In this document: positions 15,786 through 28,225 of the stretch, piece after piece | How the letters are laid out: the number at the start of each line of letters is the position of its first letter | Numbering within the stretch: position 1 is the stretch's first letter | Assembly: GCA_963730325.1 (NCBI GenBank) | Contig: CAVSRC010000014.1 | Span: 170,858 to 234,857, forward strand | Origin: CAVSRC01 sp963730325 | GTDB taxonomy: Bacteria > Pseudomonadota > Alphaproteobacteria > Rhizobiales > Kaistiaceae | Length of the DNA: 64,000 nt | Reading direction: 5' to 3' | Translations under genes and position numbers: made by a program | Notes under the pieces: generated by a model | Seen by the model: the letters and a program-made list of their open reading frames with translations, nothing else | Databases searched by the model: none | Told to the model about the DNA's origin: nothing

Positions 15786-18773
15786 CTAGTGTCCGAATGG
15801 TCGATCCAGAGCCAGGATCGCGTCGTAGACCCTCTCACAACATCGGCCATCGCGAAAAATGAACGTGTCGTCGGCGCGTTGTCGATAGATCGGATCGGGG
15901 GATTGCCCACTCAAAAAGGCTTCGACCAAGTCGAGGACTTGTTCTTCCTCGCGGCAAACCGGACCAAACCCGTCGCGCTCATAATCGAAGTAGCCCGGTT
16001 TGCCAATGTGGCCGCCTCCAAAAACTATCTCCTCGTCGAATTGATAGTAGATGAGCGGCTTGCCGAGATAGGCGATATCAAAGGCCACGGATGAGAAATC
16101 CGTTAGGAAAAGCGAAAGCGACTGAAACAGCGGGCTGATCGACTCTCCACCAAACCGCTTGACCTCGATGGATCGATCCAGTTCGAAGACGTCGACGTAG
16201 GGCTCAATATTCTTGTGAGGTATGAATACGAGCTTGTAGCCGACCGCGGCAGCCGCGGCGAGCAGACGCGGTGCGTTGAGCAATCGCTTCCAGCGCTGTG
16301 CGTATTCGGACTGCGCAAACGTCGCGTTCCTGTGACGAGCGTTGCCGGCACCACGTTGTTCGCCTACCAGCGATTTGCGCCAGGTCGGCATTATCACGAT
16401 CATACGTTCGTCGGTCGCCGGAGAGCGGATGAGAGCGTCGTGACGGGGAAGCCCGGTTAACACAACCTCCTTCTTGGTCGCTCTGAACGGACCGTCACCA
16501 CTCACATACGCGAATTCGCGCGGCGTGCTGGTGATGAAGCAGTCAATCTTGTGGCGGTTGAGCCAGCCTGAAAGGTCATCCTTGATGACGCCATGATCGA
16601 GGAAAACGAACTTGTGGCGGGTCATGTCGCCGAACAAGTATTTCGGGAAGCGCTGGTCAACATACGCGTCTGCATGGGACGATATGAGGTACTTCGCATT
16701 GAGCAAGGCGGCCGCGTATTGCGGAGTATTGAACGGCAGCAGTCTGAACCCCTCTGCCTTCAGGCGCGGCCAGTCCGGTGCGTCGGATCGTAGAACGAAG
16801 AAGAGGTTGATCTCAGGGTGGTGGCTGCGCACGAAGCGGTAGAGATGTTCGGCGCTGTCGACTGCTTCCGTGTCTCGATCCATCAGGACCCACGCATCCC
16901 GGAATGTCTCTATCGCCGCAGGTGACCTTGCGAGTTCACGCAGCACCCGGGCATTCTCGGGCATGTCGGCATCCTCACGAATACTGACCTTGAATGCCGA
17001 ACGGATCTGCGCCGACGTCACACCGTCTTGGTAATTTTCGCCTCGTAGGCGCACCACCGCCTTCCGATCGGCGGTGGAGGCCGACAGACGCCCGACGTCG
17101 CAAAGCGGAAGCCAAGCGACGTGCTCCCAACAGAATGTGGCACCCAGGAATTCATGACAAATCTGCTTGCCGTAGATGGGCTGAAGCTCCGTCCCACCTA
17201 GGAGAAACTGCACGTCCGGTTCGTGCTGGCGGGACGAATAGACGACTTGAACGAGTCGCATGGCTTCATCCACGTCTTGCACTTCGACAACGCGCCGTGG
17301 AAGGTCGGCATCCTTGAACAGGTTGAGAATTCCCACTCGGTAGAGGAGTGGAAGTTCATGGACGTCGTATTTCACAATCGCTTCGACATCGATCAGCGCG
17401 AAAATCTCCGAAAGCAGATCGAGAAATTGCTGGCGGCGCTCCTGATCGAGGAATGACAGGTTTTCAGGGTGATCGACAAGATGTCGAAACCGCCAAGAGA
17501 GATCATAGATGATCGTGTTTTGAATTTGAGTTGGAATGGCGCCGGCTTGATTCCTCGCCTGATGGAGCAGATCGAGAGAGCCATAACGGAGCTGGTCGCC
17601 ATACCACTCGGGATGCGTCTTGGTACTATCGAGCAGGGAGGTCTTGTCGGAACGTTTGCGATAGAAATAGACGGCTTTGGGCAGGAAAATGACCCAGAGG
17701 CCCCGTGCGGCCAGGAGATAACGACCGACCAGATGGACGTCTTCAAATCCTGGACGCACCCTGCCGTCGAATTTCAGTCCGGCTGAACAAATCAGCGTCT
17801 TACGAAAGAATGCGCTACTCGCGGCTAGCTGAATAGCGCTGCCAAGGTTCTGCGCACCAACAATTCTTTCGCCTGTAGCATAACGAAAACGCAGAGGATG
17901 GTTGTTCGCTTTCTCGCCGGTTTTTTCGTAGTACGAGATTGTGTTGCAGGACACCATTGCGATGTACTCTTCGCCGGTCCTGCGCACGGCTTGCTCCACT
18001 TCGGCAAAATAGCTGCTGTCGAGGAAGTCGTCAGGATCCGTGAACGTCAACCACTCATGCGTCGCTCTTTCCAGACCGTAGTTACGCGCCGACGAAAGGC
18101 CGCCATTTTGTTTTCGGAAGTACCGAATGTTGTCGGGAAATTTGCGTTGCCAGCGCTTGATGACCTTTGCGGAACGATCCGTTGAGCCGTCATCAACCAG
18201 GATCAGCTCGATATGCGAGCGAAAGCCGATTGACTGATTGACGATCGATTCGAAGTATTCGTCGAGGTACTTGGCGACGTTGTAGACGGGCGTGATTACC
18301 GAAAAGCGGATCGGATCCGGCGCTGAATGGCGGGACTGCGCAGACAGAAACGCGTCAATATCATCGGCAGCGGATATGCGCAGCCGCAACGCGAATGTTT
18401 CAGGGTCCGCATAGAGCCAAGCGAAAAAGGTCCCCGGGCTGCCAGAGAATATCGATCCGGTGATCCTGAGCAGCTTGGCGATCGTAGACGACGTTGCGCG
18501 TGCCGACAGCTTGGCGCGTTCGGCTATGAGCCGGCCAAAAGGCATGGAATCGTCGCCGACCCCTAGGACGATCGAATAGATCCCGGCAGAGAGGCGCCGA
18601 AGGTCAAACGTCCCGGCCTGATTGTCACCCAGTTTGAGGGCAGGCGCCGTAGCAACCGTTGCGTCGTCGGCATTGACGAGACGCGCGACCAAGATTGGCG
18701 AGGCTGTCTTGAAGGTAACCGTCAGCGAGTTGGCGTTGAGTACGACGCTTTCGTCGATTATTCGCGGAGGCAC
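15786..18773 (-). CDS. GT2 glycosyltransferase - CDP-glycerol glycerophosphotransferase fusion (paralogue 2)
   Basis: 995-residue paralogue of the protein encoded at 7.4-10.4 kb, with the same domain order. The N-terminal domain spans about 1-150. The GT2 domain spans about 155-400 (FSVITPVYNVAKYL, LVDDGSTDRS, FTDPDDF). The C-terminal glycerophosphotransferase has FLDHGVIKDD, LTGLPRHDAL, MPTWR, FIPH and TDFSS, all intact. Base composition is visibly lower in GC (sampled lines about 43-58%) than the adjacent genes. The gene is alone between two copies of the pgi 3' end, pointing to acquisition by integration or recombination. No integrase or transposase accompanies it. Confidence 0.88.
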   Translation of the reverse strand: MPPRIIDESVVLNANSLTVTFKTASPILVARLVNADDATVATAPALKLGDNQAGTFDLRRLSAGIYSIVLGVGDDSMPFGRLIAERAKLSARATSSTIAKLLRITGSIFSGSPGTFFAWLYADPETFALRLRISAADDIDAFLSAQSRHSAPDPIRFSVITPVYNVAKYLDEYFESIVNQSIGFRSHIELILVDDGSTDRSAKVIKRWQRKFPDNIRYFRKQNGGLSSARNYGLERATHEWLTFTDPDDFLDSSYFAEVEQAVRRTGEEYIAMVSCNTISYYEKTGEKANNHPLRFRYATGERIVGAQNLGSAIQLAASSAFFRKTLICSAGLKFDGRVRPGFEDVHLVGRYLLAARGLWVIFLPKAVYFYRKRSDKTSLLDSTKTHPEWYGDQLRYGSLDLLHQARNQAGAIPTQIQNTIIYDLSWRFRHLVDHPENLSFLDQERRQQFLDLLSEIFALIDVEAIVKYDVHELPLLYRVGILNLFKDADLPRRVVEVQDVDEAMRLVQVVYSSRQHEPDVQFLLGGTELQPIYGKQICHEFLGATFCWEHVAWLPLCDVGRLSASTADRKAVVRLRGENYQDGVTSAQIRSAFKVSIREDADMPENARVLRELARSPAAIETFRDAWVLMDRDTEAVDSAEHLYRFVRSHHPEINLFFVLRSDAPDWPRLKAEGFRLLPFNTPQYAAALLNAKYLISSHADAYVDQRFPKYLFGDMTRHKFVFLDHGVIKDDLSGWLNRHKIDCFITSTPREFAYVSGDGPFRATKKEVVLTGLPRHDALIRSPATDERMIVIMPTWRKSLVGEQRGAGNARHRNATFAQSEYAQRWKRLLNAPRLLAAAAAVGYKLVFIPHKNIEPYVDVFELDRSIEVKRFGGESISPLFQSLSLFLTDFSSVAFDIAYLGKPLIYYQFDEEIVFGGGHIGKPGYFDYERDGFGPVCREEEQVLDLVEAFLSGQSPDPIYRQRADDTFIFRDGRCCERVYDAILALDRPFGH

Positions 18774-19143
18774 GGCACGCCTCCCTTCGCGACCAACGAT
18801 GCACGATGAAACGCTAGGGCGAACGCCAAGCCCAAATGGCGAGGCTCTCGAAGGTCAGACTGAGAGGCCAAATCAACGCCGCAGATCGCGTCGGTTTGGT
18901 GCTCGTAGCGACAACCATCTCTGGAGACACGCTTCTCGACCACGCCCCGCAACAAATCCACCTGCGCGCCCACCCGAACTAATCAATTAGCCACCCAATC
19001 AACAATAACGTCTCGAAGTAATTCTGCAATTATGGATTGCGGATGACCGCGCGGACCGGAAAGGGTAACGCACCAACCACTTAGGCGCGTCGCTCTGCGC
19101 AGCGCCACGCATCGGCGCGATGGCCGGGTTAATCAGCTCGCGG
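18774..19143. other. gene-free low-GC spacer inside the pgi-flanked block
   Basis: About 370 bp with no convincing reading frame and lower GC than the chromosome around it. It lies between the start of glycosyltransferase paralogue 2 and the intact pgi gene, so it probably carries that gene's promoter and came in with it. I see no repeat or RNA gene in it. Confidence 0.5.
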
Positions 19144-19148
19144 CGCGG

Positions 19149-20780
<1,632 letters not shown>

Positions 20781-20930
20781 GCTTGGGTGTCTCCACGGCA
20801 GGCTGCCCTGCCATTGCAAGGGGCGGTATCGGTGAAACGAAATAGTCCCTTGCATCGGCGCTGACAAATCGGCGGCCGAGCTTGCACCGGAAGCTTGCCT
20901 CTTTTATGTGGCGTGTAGTACGTTTTTGCC

Positions 20931-21218
20931 ATGATCCGCTCCTGGCGCAATATGGCGACACGCAAGGTCTGGGAGGGAGAGCGGCCGAACCAATTTCGCG
21001 GACTGGACTTCGAGGCGGCTATCGACCTTCTCCTGGCGCTCAATGCCGCCAAATCGCTGGCCGACCTCAGCCCGCTGAAGAGCATCGGGCTTCACAAGCT
21101 GAAGGGTGGCCGCAGGGGCCAGTGGGCTATGACCGTCAATGGGCGCTGGCGCATATGCTTCGAATTTGCCAACGACGACGCATACAACATTGAAATCGTT
21201 GACTATCACAAGGGATGA
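20931..21218 (+). CDS. higB: HigB-type toxin (RelE/ParE superfamily)
   Basis: 95-residue toxin of the HigB/PF05015 family, a ribosome-dependent mRNA interferase in characterised members. Diagnostic segments are LHKLKGGRRGQWAMTVNGRW, RICFEF and the C-terminal IVDYHKG. It precedes its antitoxin, the usual higBA order, and their stop and start codons overlap as ATGA. The pair sits between pgi and an aminotransferase gene, a common insertion spot for small addiction modules. Confidence 0.9.
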   Translation: MIRSWRNMATRKVWEGERPNQFRGLDFEAAIDLLLALNAAKSLADLSPLKSIGLHKLKGGRRGQWAMTVNGRWRICFEFANDDAYNIEIVDYHKG

Positions 21219-21508
21219 CCATGACCCCGATCCGCCACCCTGGACGCCTGCTGAAACGCGAGATGACGGCGCGGGAAATGAGCGCAAACCGGCTTGCGAT
21301 TGATCTTGGTGTGCCCTCCGGTCGCATTACCGACATCGTCAACGGTCGCCGGGCGATCAGCGCCGATACCGCCGTTCGCCTCGGACGCTATTTTGGCAAC
21401 CGCGCGCAATTCTGGCTCGATCTGCAGGCGCAATACGAGATTGCACTGGTGGAACGCGAGCGTGGCGAAGAAATCGCCCGCCGGGTGACGCCGGCCGACG
21501 CCGCCTGA
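21215..21508 (+). CDS. higA: HigA-type antitoxin, HTH domain
   Basis: 97-residue HigA-family antidote. The opening HPGRLLKREM, the helix-turn-helix ANRLAIDLGVPSGRITDIVN and the trailing RYFGNRAQFWLDLQ are characteristic. It neutralises HigB and should repress the pair's own promoter through the XRE-type helix. The start overlaps the higB stop by 4 nt; a second in-frame ATG lies two codons later. The stop is 3 bp from the convergent aminotransferase gene. Confidence 0.9.
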   Translation: MTMTPIRHPGRLLKREMTAREMSANRLAIDLGVPSGRITDIVNGRRAISADTAVRLGRYFGNRAQFWLDLQAQYEIALVERERGEEIARRVTPADAA

Positions 21509-21511
21509 CGC

Positions 21512-22672
21512 CTATTTCAGCCAGGCGGCCAGCCGGTCCATGCCCTCCGCCATGTCGGCCTCGGTGCCGGCGAAGGAGAAGCGCAGGAAGCCGTGGCCCC
21601 GGACTTGATCGAAATCCGCGCCCGGCGTCGCGGCCACACCGGCCTCGGCCAGCATGCGCCCGGTGAACTCGATCGAATCGTTGGAGAAGCGGCGCACCGA
21701 GGCATAGACGTAGAAGGCGCCGTCGACCGGCAGATGATCGTCGAACCCGATGGCCGGCAGCCTGTCCAGGAGTAGCCGGCGATTGGCGGCATAGCCGTCG
21801 CGGATGCGGTCGAGCTCCTCGCTTGCCTCGAAGGCGGCAATCGCCGCCCGCTGCGAGATGTCCGGCGCCGAGATGTAGAGGTTCTGGGCGATGCGCTCCA
21901 CCGGCCGGATGAGCGGTTCGGGCAGCACCATCCAGCCGACCCGCCAGCCGGTCATGCAGTAGTATTTCGAGAAGGAATTGATGACGATCGCGTCGTCGGA
22001 ATAGGCAAGCGCGGTGGCCGCCGTGCCGGCATAGACCAGCCGGTGGTAGATCTCGTCGGAGATGAACTGGAGGCCGAGATCGTCCGCCGCCGCGATCAGC
22101 GCGGCGAGCGCGTCGGGCGTCATCATGGTACCGCTGGGATTGGCGGGGCTCGCCACCAGCACGCCGGCGAGCGGCGCCTCGGCATGGGCACGCGCCAGCA
22201 TCTCCGGTGTCAGCACATGGCGGGTTGCGGCGTCGGTCTCGATCTCCACCGGCACGAGGCCCAGCGCACGGATGAGGTTCTTGTAGGCCGGATAGCCGGG
22301 CGCTGCGATCGCCACCCGGTCGCCGGCATCGAAGGCGCCGAGAAAGGCGAGGTTGAAGGCAGCCGAGGAGCCGGTGGTCACCACGATGCGCTCGGCCGGC
22401 ACGTCGAGGCCGTATTCCTCGGCATAGTGGCGGGCGATGCGGGCCCTGAGCGGCCTTGAGCCGAGCGCCTCGGTGTAGCCGAAATGGCCCTCGGCGACAG
22501 CGGCGCGGACCGCCGCCAGCACCGTCTCCGGCGCCCGCGCGCCCGGCTGGCCGACCTCCATGTGGACGACCCGCGCCCCGGCATGCTCGCGATCGGCGGC
22601 CGCGCGCATCACGTCCATGACGATGAAGGGCTGGATATCGCTGCGGCGCGAGGCGGCGGGCCGGCGGCTCAT
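21512..22672 (-). CDS. pyridoxal-phosphate aminotransferase, class I/II
   Basis: 386-residue fold-type I aminotransferase. The PLP lysine is in SFSKYYCMTGWRVGW (residue ~230). Upstream are the Asn of SPANPSG and the Asp/Tyr of ISDEIYHRLVY, and the C-terminal Arg is in GHGFLRFSFA. Overall it resembles aspartate/aromatic aminotransferases of the AspC/PatA group, but the donor and acceptor cannot be decided from sequence. It is divergent from the M48 protease gene and convergent with higBA. Confidence 0.9.
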   Translation of the reverse strand: MSRRPAASRRSDIQPFIVMDVMRAAADREHAGARVVHMEVGQPGARAPETVLAAVRAAVAEGHFGYTEALGSRPLRARIARHYAEEYGLDVPAERIVVTTGSSAAFNLAFLGAFDAGDRVAIAAPGYPAYKNLIRALGLVPVEIETDAATRHVLTPEMLARAHAEAPLAGVLVASPANPSGTMMTPDALAALIAAADDLGLQFISDEIYHRLVYAGTAATALAYSDDAIVINSFSKYYCMTGWRVGWMVLPEPLIRPVERIAQNLYISAPDISQRAAIAAFEASEELDRIRDGYAANRRLLLDRLPAIGFDDHLPVDGAFYVYASVRRFSNDSIEFTGRMLAEAGVAATPGADFDQVRGHGFLRFSFAGTEADMAEGMDRLAAWLK

Positions 22673-22823
22673 CGCAGCGCCTCCCTGTCCCCGTCCAAGG
22701 TCTTGCTCCCGCCCAAATTACCGGCCATGTGCTGATCCCCGCCAGAGCGTCGCGTTGACCCGCCCGCGGGGGCTCCCTAACCTGTTCGAACCGCGGCAGA
22801 AACAACCATACAGAGAGGCCGGA

Positions 22824-24218
22824 ATGCGCAGTGCAGCGGTCCCTAGCAGGTGCCGAAGCCCCTGGAAAGTCCCGAGCCGGATCGCGGCAGCCGCCCTGGC
22901 GCTGACGCTCGCCCTGCCGCCCCCGACGGCCTTCGCCGACGGCCGCATCGCCACGGTGCGCGACGCCGAAACCGAGGCGCTCATCGCCCAATATCTGGCG
23001 CCGATCGTCAAGGCCGCCGGCCAGCGCATGCCGAAGATCCAGCTGATCAACAGCCAGACCTTCAACGCCTTCGTCACCACCAATCAGCGGCTGTTCATCA
23101 ACGTCGGCACCATCATCCAGGCGAACACGCCGAACGAGCTGATCGGCGTTCTGGCGCACGAGACCGGCCATATCGCCCATGAGGACGTGGCGGCCATGAA
23201 GCAGGCGCTCTCCGAGACCAGCGCTGCGATGCTGCTTGCCACCATCGCCGGTGTCGGCCTCGGTGCCGCCGGTGCCGCCGCGGGCGCCGGCGACATCGCC
23301 GGCGGCGCCACCACGGGAATCGTCACCGGCGGCGCCACCATCGCCGAGCGCAGCCTGCTGCGCTACAAGCGCGAGCAGGAGGCGGCCGCCGACCGCGCCG
23401 CGGTGGACTATCTCAACAAGACCCACCAGTCGGGCGCCGGCATGCTCGCCGTGCTCGAGCGCCTCGCCAATGACAGCCTGCTCGACGCGCGCCGGGTCAA
23501 CCCCTACCTGCAGAGCCACCCGCTGCCGCGCCAGCGCGTCACCACCCTCGAACAGCTCATCCGCGCCAGCCCCTACCTCGATCGCAAGGACTCCCCCGCC
23601 CTGCAGGCGCGCCACGACCTGGTGCGCGCCAAGCTGATCGGCTTCACCTGGTCGCCATTGCAGGTCGCGCGGCGCTATCCGATCACCGACCAGAGCCTGC
23701 CCGCCAAATATGCCCGCGCCATCGCCACCTATCGTAACGGGCGCGCCATCGATGCCCTGAAACAGGTCAACGGCCTCATCAACGCCCTTGGCGACGACCC
23801 GTATTTCTGGGAGCTGAAAGGGCAGATCCTGCTCGAGACCGGCAAGCCGAAGGATGCCCTGGGCCCTCTGCGCAAGGCGGTCTCGCTGGCGCCCCACACC
23901 AACCTGATCAAGGTGCTGCTCGGCCAGGCGCTGGTGGCCGTCGGCGGCAGCAGCAACGCCAGGGAGGCGGTCAGCCTGCTCTCGGCGGCGGTGATTAACT
24001 ATCCAGACCTGCCCGGGGGTTACCGCGCGCTGGCGCGCGCCTATGCTATGCAGGACAACATTCCCATGGCCCAGCTTGCTACCGCCCAGGGCCTGTTCAT
24101 CGAGGGCAACGTCAAGGACGCCCGCATCCAGGCGGCGAAGGCTCAAGCGAAGTTGAAGCGCGGCAGCCCGGCCTGGCTTCGCGCCGACGACATCGTGTCC
24201 TATAAACAGCCGAAATAG
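22824..24218 (+). CDS. M48-family metalloprotease with TPR-like C-terminus (BepA/YfgC type)
   Basis: 464-residue periplasmic zinc protease. An N-terminal signal peptide (to about residue 38, ending AFA) precedes the peptidase domain, which has the zinc motif HETGH (residue ~113) and the third ligand in EQEAAADRAA. The C-terminal ~170 residues form TPR-like helical repeats. BepA homologues degrade stalled outer-membrane proteins and assist LptD assembly. The ATG at 22824 follows AGAGAGG. It is upstream of and co-oriented with a DsbA-like thiol oxidoreductase. Confidence 0.9.
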   Translation: MRSAAVPSRCRSPWKVPSRIAAAALALTLALPPPTAFADGRIATVRDAETEALIAQYLAPIVKAAGQRMPKIQLINSQTFNAFVTTNQRLFINVGTIIQANTPNELIGVLAHETGHIAHEDVAAMKQALSETSAAMLLATIAGVGLGAAGAAAGAGDIAGGATTGIVTGGATIAERSLLRYKREQEAAADRAAVDYLNKTHQSGAGMLAVLERLANDSLLDARRVNPYLQSHPLPRQRVTTLEQLIRASPYLDRKDSPALQARHDLVRAKLIGFTWSPLQVARRYPITDQSLPAKYARAIATYRNGRAIDALKQVNGLINALGDDPYFWELKGQILLETGKPKDALGPLRKAVSLAPHTNLIKVLLGQALVAVGGSSNAREAVSLLSAAVINYPDLPGGYRALARAYAMQDNIPMAQLATAQGLFIEGNVKDARIQAAKAQAKLKRGSPAWLRADDIVSYKQPK

Positions 24219-24258
24219 GCAGAGGGTCGCGCCTGACCCCGCCACTTTGGAGATCGTC

Positions 24259-25191
24259 ATGAATTCCCGCATCACCGCCGTCATCGCCGTCGTCGGCGCC
24301 CTCGCCGTCGGCACGGTCGGCTACATCGTCGGCACCGGCCAGTACCGCCCCGCCCCCGCCACTGAAAACGACGCCGCGACGGCGGCCGTCGCCGCAACCG
24401 ACACCACCGCAACCGGGGCCACCGCAATGGACGTCGCCGCGGCGGACACCACAGCCGCGGACGCAGCCACGCCGGCCGCCGCCGACCTCGCCAAGATGGC
24501 CGAGTTCAGCGACGACCAGCGCAAGGAACTGGAAGGCATCATCCGCAACTACCTGATCGCCAATCCGGAGGTCATCACCGACGCCATCTCCGAGTTGCAG
24601 CGCCGCCGCGATGCCGCCGCGCAGCTCGCCCAGGTGAAGACCATCGAAGGCTCGGCCGACCAGATCTTCGACTCCAAGCACCAGGTCGTTCTCGGCAACC
24701 CCGAGGGCAAGGTCACCCTGGTCGAGTTCTTCGACTACAACTGCACCTACTGCCGGCGCGCCGAGGCCGACATCAAGAAACTGCTCGACAACGACCCCGA
24801 TCTCCGGCTCGTGCTCAAGCAGTTCCCGGTGCTTGGCCCGGGCTCAGTCGAGGCGGCCAAGGTGGCAGCCGCGATCGCGATGACCACGCCCGAGAAATAC
24901 GCCGAATTCCACGATGCCATGCTGGAGGAGCCCGGCCAGACCGACGGCGACAAGGCACTGGCCGTGGCCACCAGCCTCGGCCTCGATGCCGATGTGCTCA
25001 AGGCCAAGATCGATTCGGACGAGGTGAAGCAGACCATTGCCGAAGCCTACGATCTCGCCGGCAAGCTCAACCTGACCGGCACGCCGAGCTTCGTGACCCA
25101 CAAGGAGGTCATCGTCGGCGCGGTCGGCTATGACACGCTCAAGACCAAGCTTGACGCGCTGGCCAGCGCCTGCACCGGCAAGGAATGCTAG
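24259..25191 (+). CDS. DsbA-family thiol:disulfide oxidoreductase
   Basis: 310-residue exported thioredoxin-fold protein. One N-terminal membrane or signal segment (residues 5-27) is followed by a long Ala/Thr/Asp linker of low complexity (about 30-75). Then comes a Com1/ScsC-like domain with the active site CTYC in DYNCTYCRRAE and a cis-Pro loop TGTPSFV. It catalyses disulfide formation or isomerisation in the periplasm. The ATG at 24259 is preferred over the TTG at 24247 because TTGGAG sits correctly upstream. Confidence 0.92.
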   Translation: MNSRITAVIAVVGALAVGTVGYIVGTGQYRPAPATENDAATAAVAATDTTATGATAMDVAAADTTAADAATPAAADLAKMAEFSDDQRKELEGIIRNYLIANPEVITDAISELQRRRDAAAQLAQVKTIEGSADQIFDSKHQVVLGNPEGKVTLVEFFDYNCTYCRRAEADIKKLLDNDPDLRLVLKQFPVLGPGSVEAAKVAAAIAMTTPEKYAEFHDAMLEEPGQTDGDKALAVATSLGLDADVLKAKIDSDEVKQTIAEAYDLAGKLNLTGTPSFVTHKEVIVGAVGYDTLKTKLDALASACTGKEC

Positions 25192-25307
25192 AAGACGATT
25201 CCGGCCACACGCCGGGCGGGGCTTTCCCTCCGCCCGGCAACCTCCTATAAACGCGCCATTTCCAGCGGCAGGCCGTGCGCTTGCCGCCGCGGCGGAAGCT
25301 TGCACTC

Positions 25308-25778
25308 ATGGCGGTCAAGGTACTCGTTCTCAACGGTCCCAACCTCAACCTGCTCGGCATCCGCGAGCCCGACGTCTATGGGGCGACCAGCCTGGCCGAC
25401 ATCGAGCGCGCGTGCCTGGGCGCAGGCAAGCGTCTCGGCCTTGCCGTCGATTTCCGCCAGTCCAACCAGGAAGGCACGCTGGTCGACTGGATTCAGGAGG
25501 CGATGACGGCGGCCCGCGGCATCGTCATCAATCCCGGCGCCTATACCCACACCTCGGTTGCCATCCACGACGCCATCCGCGCCGTCGGCCTGCCGGTGAT
25601 CGAGGTGCATCTGTCCAACATCTTCGCGCGCGAGGACTTCCGGCATCATTCCTATGTCTCGCCGGTCGCCGCCGGGACGATTTGCGGTTTCGGGCCGCAG
25701 GGCTATGTGCTGGCCCTCGAGGCGATGCAGGCGCTCACCGCCGCCACCAAGAAGACAAACAAACGGAAGGGGGGGTGA
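25308..25778 (+). CDS. aroQ: type II 3-dehydroquinate dehydratase
   Basis: 156-residue shikimate-pathway enzyme that dehydrates 3-dehydroquinate to 3-dehydroshikimate. The class II signature LNGPNLNLLGIREP opens the protein. The catalytic Tyr is in the flexible lid after that loop, and the general acid His is in VEVHLSNIFAREDFRHHS (residue ~102). NPGAYTHTS supplies the substrate loop. Length is standard for the dodecameric enzyme. Its stop codon overlaps the accB start by 1 nt, giving an aroQ-accB-accC operon that is widespread in Hyphomicrobiales. Confidence 0.95.
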   Translation: MAVKVLVLNGPNLNLLGIREPDVYGATSLADIERACLGAGKRLGLAVDFRQSNQEGTLVDWIQEAMTAARGIVINPGAYTHTSVAIHDAIRAVGLPVIEVHLSNIFAREDFRHHSYVSPVAAGTICGFGPQGYVLALEAMQALTAATKKTNKRKGG

Positions 25779-26220
25779 TGGCAGAGAAGAAATCGATCGT
25801 CGATCAGGACCTGATTCGCCAGCTGGCGGAGCTGCTCAACGAGACCGGACTGACCGAGATCGAGGTCGAACAGGACAACTCGCGCGTCAGGATCGCGCGC
25901 AACATCACCATTGCCGCGGCCGCACCGGCGGCGCCGGCGCCGGCACCGGCGCGCCCGGCCGAGGAACGCGTGGCCGAGCCCGCCAATCACGCCGGCACCG
26001 TCACCTCGCCGATGGTGGGCACCGCCTACCGCGCCGCCGAACCGGGCGGCCGGCCCTTCGTCGATGTCGGCGACCGGGTGAGCGAAGGCCAGACGGTGAT
26101 GATCATCGAGGCCATGAAGACCATGAACCAGATCCCGGCGCCGCGCGCGGGCACGGTCAAGGAAATCCTGGTCGACGACGCCCAGCCCGTCGAATACGGC
26201 GAGCCGCTGTTGATCATCGA

Positions 26221-26224
<4 letters not shown>
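25778..26224 (+). CDS. accB: acetyl-CoA carboxylase biotin carboxyl carrier protein
   Basis: 148-residue BCCP. An N-terminal dimerisation part is followed by an Ala/Pro-rich linker (about 48-66) and the C-terminal biotinyl domain with the biotin-accepting Lys in EAMKTMN. BirA biotinylates it, and it shuttles carboxylate between AccC and the carboxyltransferase AccAD for malonyl-CoA synthesis. It overlaps aroQ by 1 nt and accC by 4 nt, so translation is probably coupled. Confidence 0.96.
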
Positions 26225-27579
<1,355 letters not shown>

Positions 27580-27601
27580 GGCGTTCCCTAGATTGTCCGT
27601 C

Positions 27602-28225
27602 ATGGCCGAGCGCGACGAACTGGTTCTGGAAATCACGCCTCAGGTGCTGCTCAAGGCCTATGCGCTGGGCATCTTCCCCATGGCCGAGGCGGCGGACGAC
27701 CCCAGCCTCTACTGGATCGAGCCGGAGAGCCGCGGCATCCTGCCGCTCGACCGCTTCCATATTCCCCGCCGCCTGGCCCGCACCGTCGCCTCCGGCCGTT
27801 TCGAAATCCGCATCGACCACGATTTTGCGGCGGTGATCGACGGCTGCGCCGGGGCCACGCCCGAGCGGCCGAAGACCTGGATCAACCGGCGCATCCGCAA
27901 GCTCTACAGCGAGCTGTTCGAGATCGGCGCCGCCCACACGGTGGAGACCTGGCGGGACGACGTCCTGGTCGGCGGGCTCTACGGCGTCAGCCTGGGCGCC
28001 GCCTTCTTCGGCGAAAGCATGTTCTCGCGCGAGCGCGACGCCTCCAAGGTGGCGCTGGTGCATCTCGTCGAAAGGCTGAAGGCGGGCGGCTACACCCTGC
28101 TCGACACCCAGTTCACCACGCCGCACCTGAAGCAGTTCGGCGCCATCGACGTCGACCGCGCCCACTACCAGCACCTGCTCGACGAAGCCATCGACCAGGA
28201 CGGCGATTTCTACCAGATGGACTGA
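27602..28225 (+). CDS. aat: leucyl/phenylalanyl-tRNA--protein transferase
   Basis: 207-residue N-end-rule enzyme that adds Leu or Phe from charged tRNA to proteins with N-terminal Arg or Lys, marking them for ClpSAP. Family motifs are AYALGIFPMAEAADD, LYWIEPESRGILPLD, GVSLGAAFFGESMFS and LLDTQFTTPHL. The ATG at 27602 is used; an in-frame TTG three codons earlier is possible. It ends head-on against the DUF2155 gene with no bases between the two stop codons. Confidence 0.95.
   Translation: MAERDELVLEITPQVLLKAYALGIFPMAEAADDPSLYWIEPESRGILPLDRFHIPRRLARTVASGRFEIRIDHDFAAVIDGCAGATPERPKTWINRRIRKLYSELFEIGAAHTVETWRDDVLVGGLYGVSLGAAFFGESMFSRERDASKVALVHLVERLKAGGYTLLDTQFTTPHLKQFGAIDVDRAHYQHLLDEAIDQDGDFYQMD

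Noticed and set aside
21357..24314. 985-codon minus-strand open frame
   Set aside because: It runs antisense through higA and the M48 protease gene and then out of frame through the aminotransferase; an artefact of high GC.
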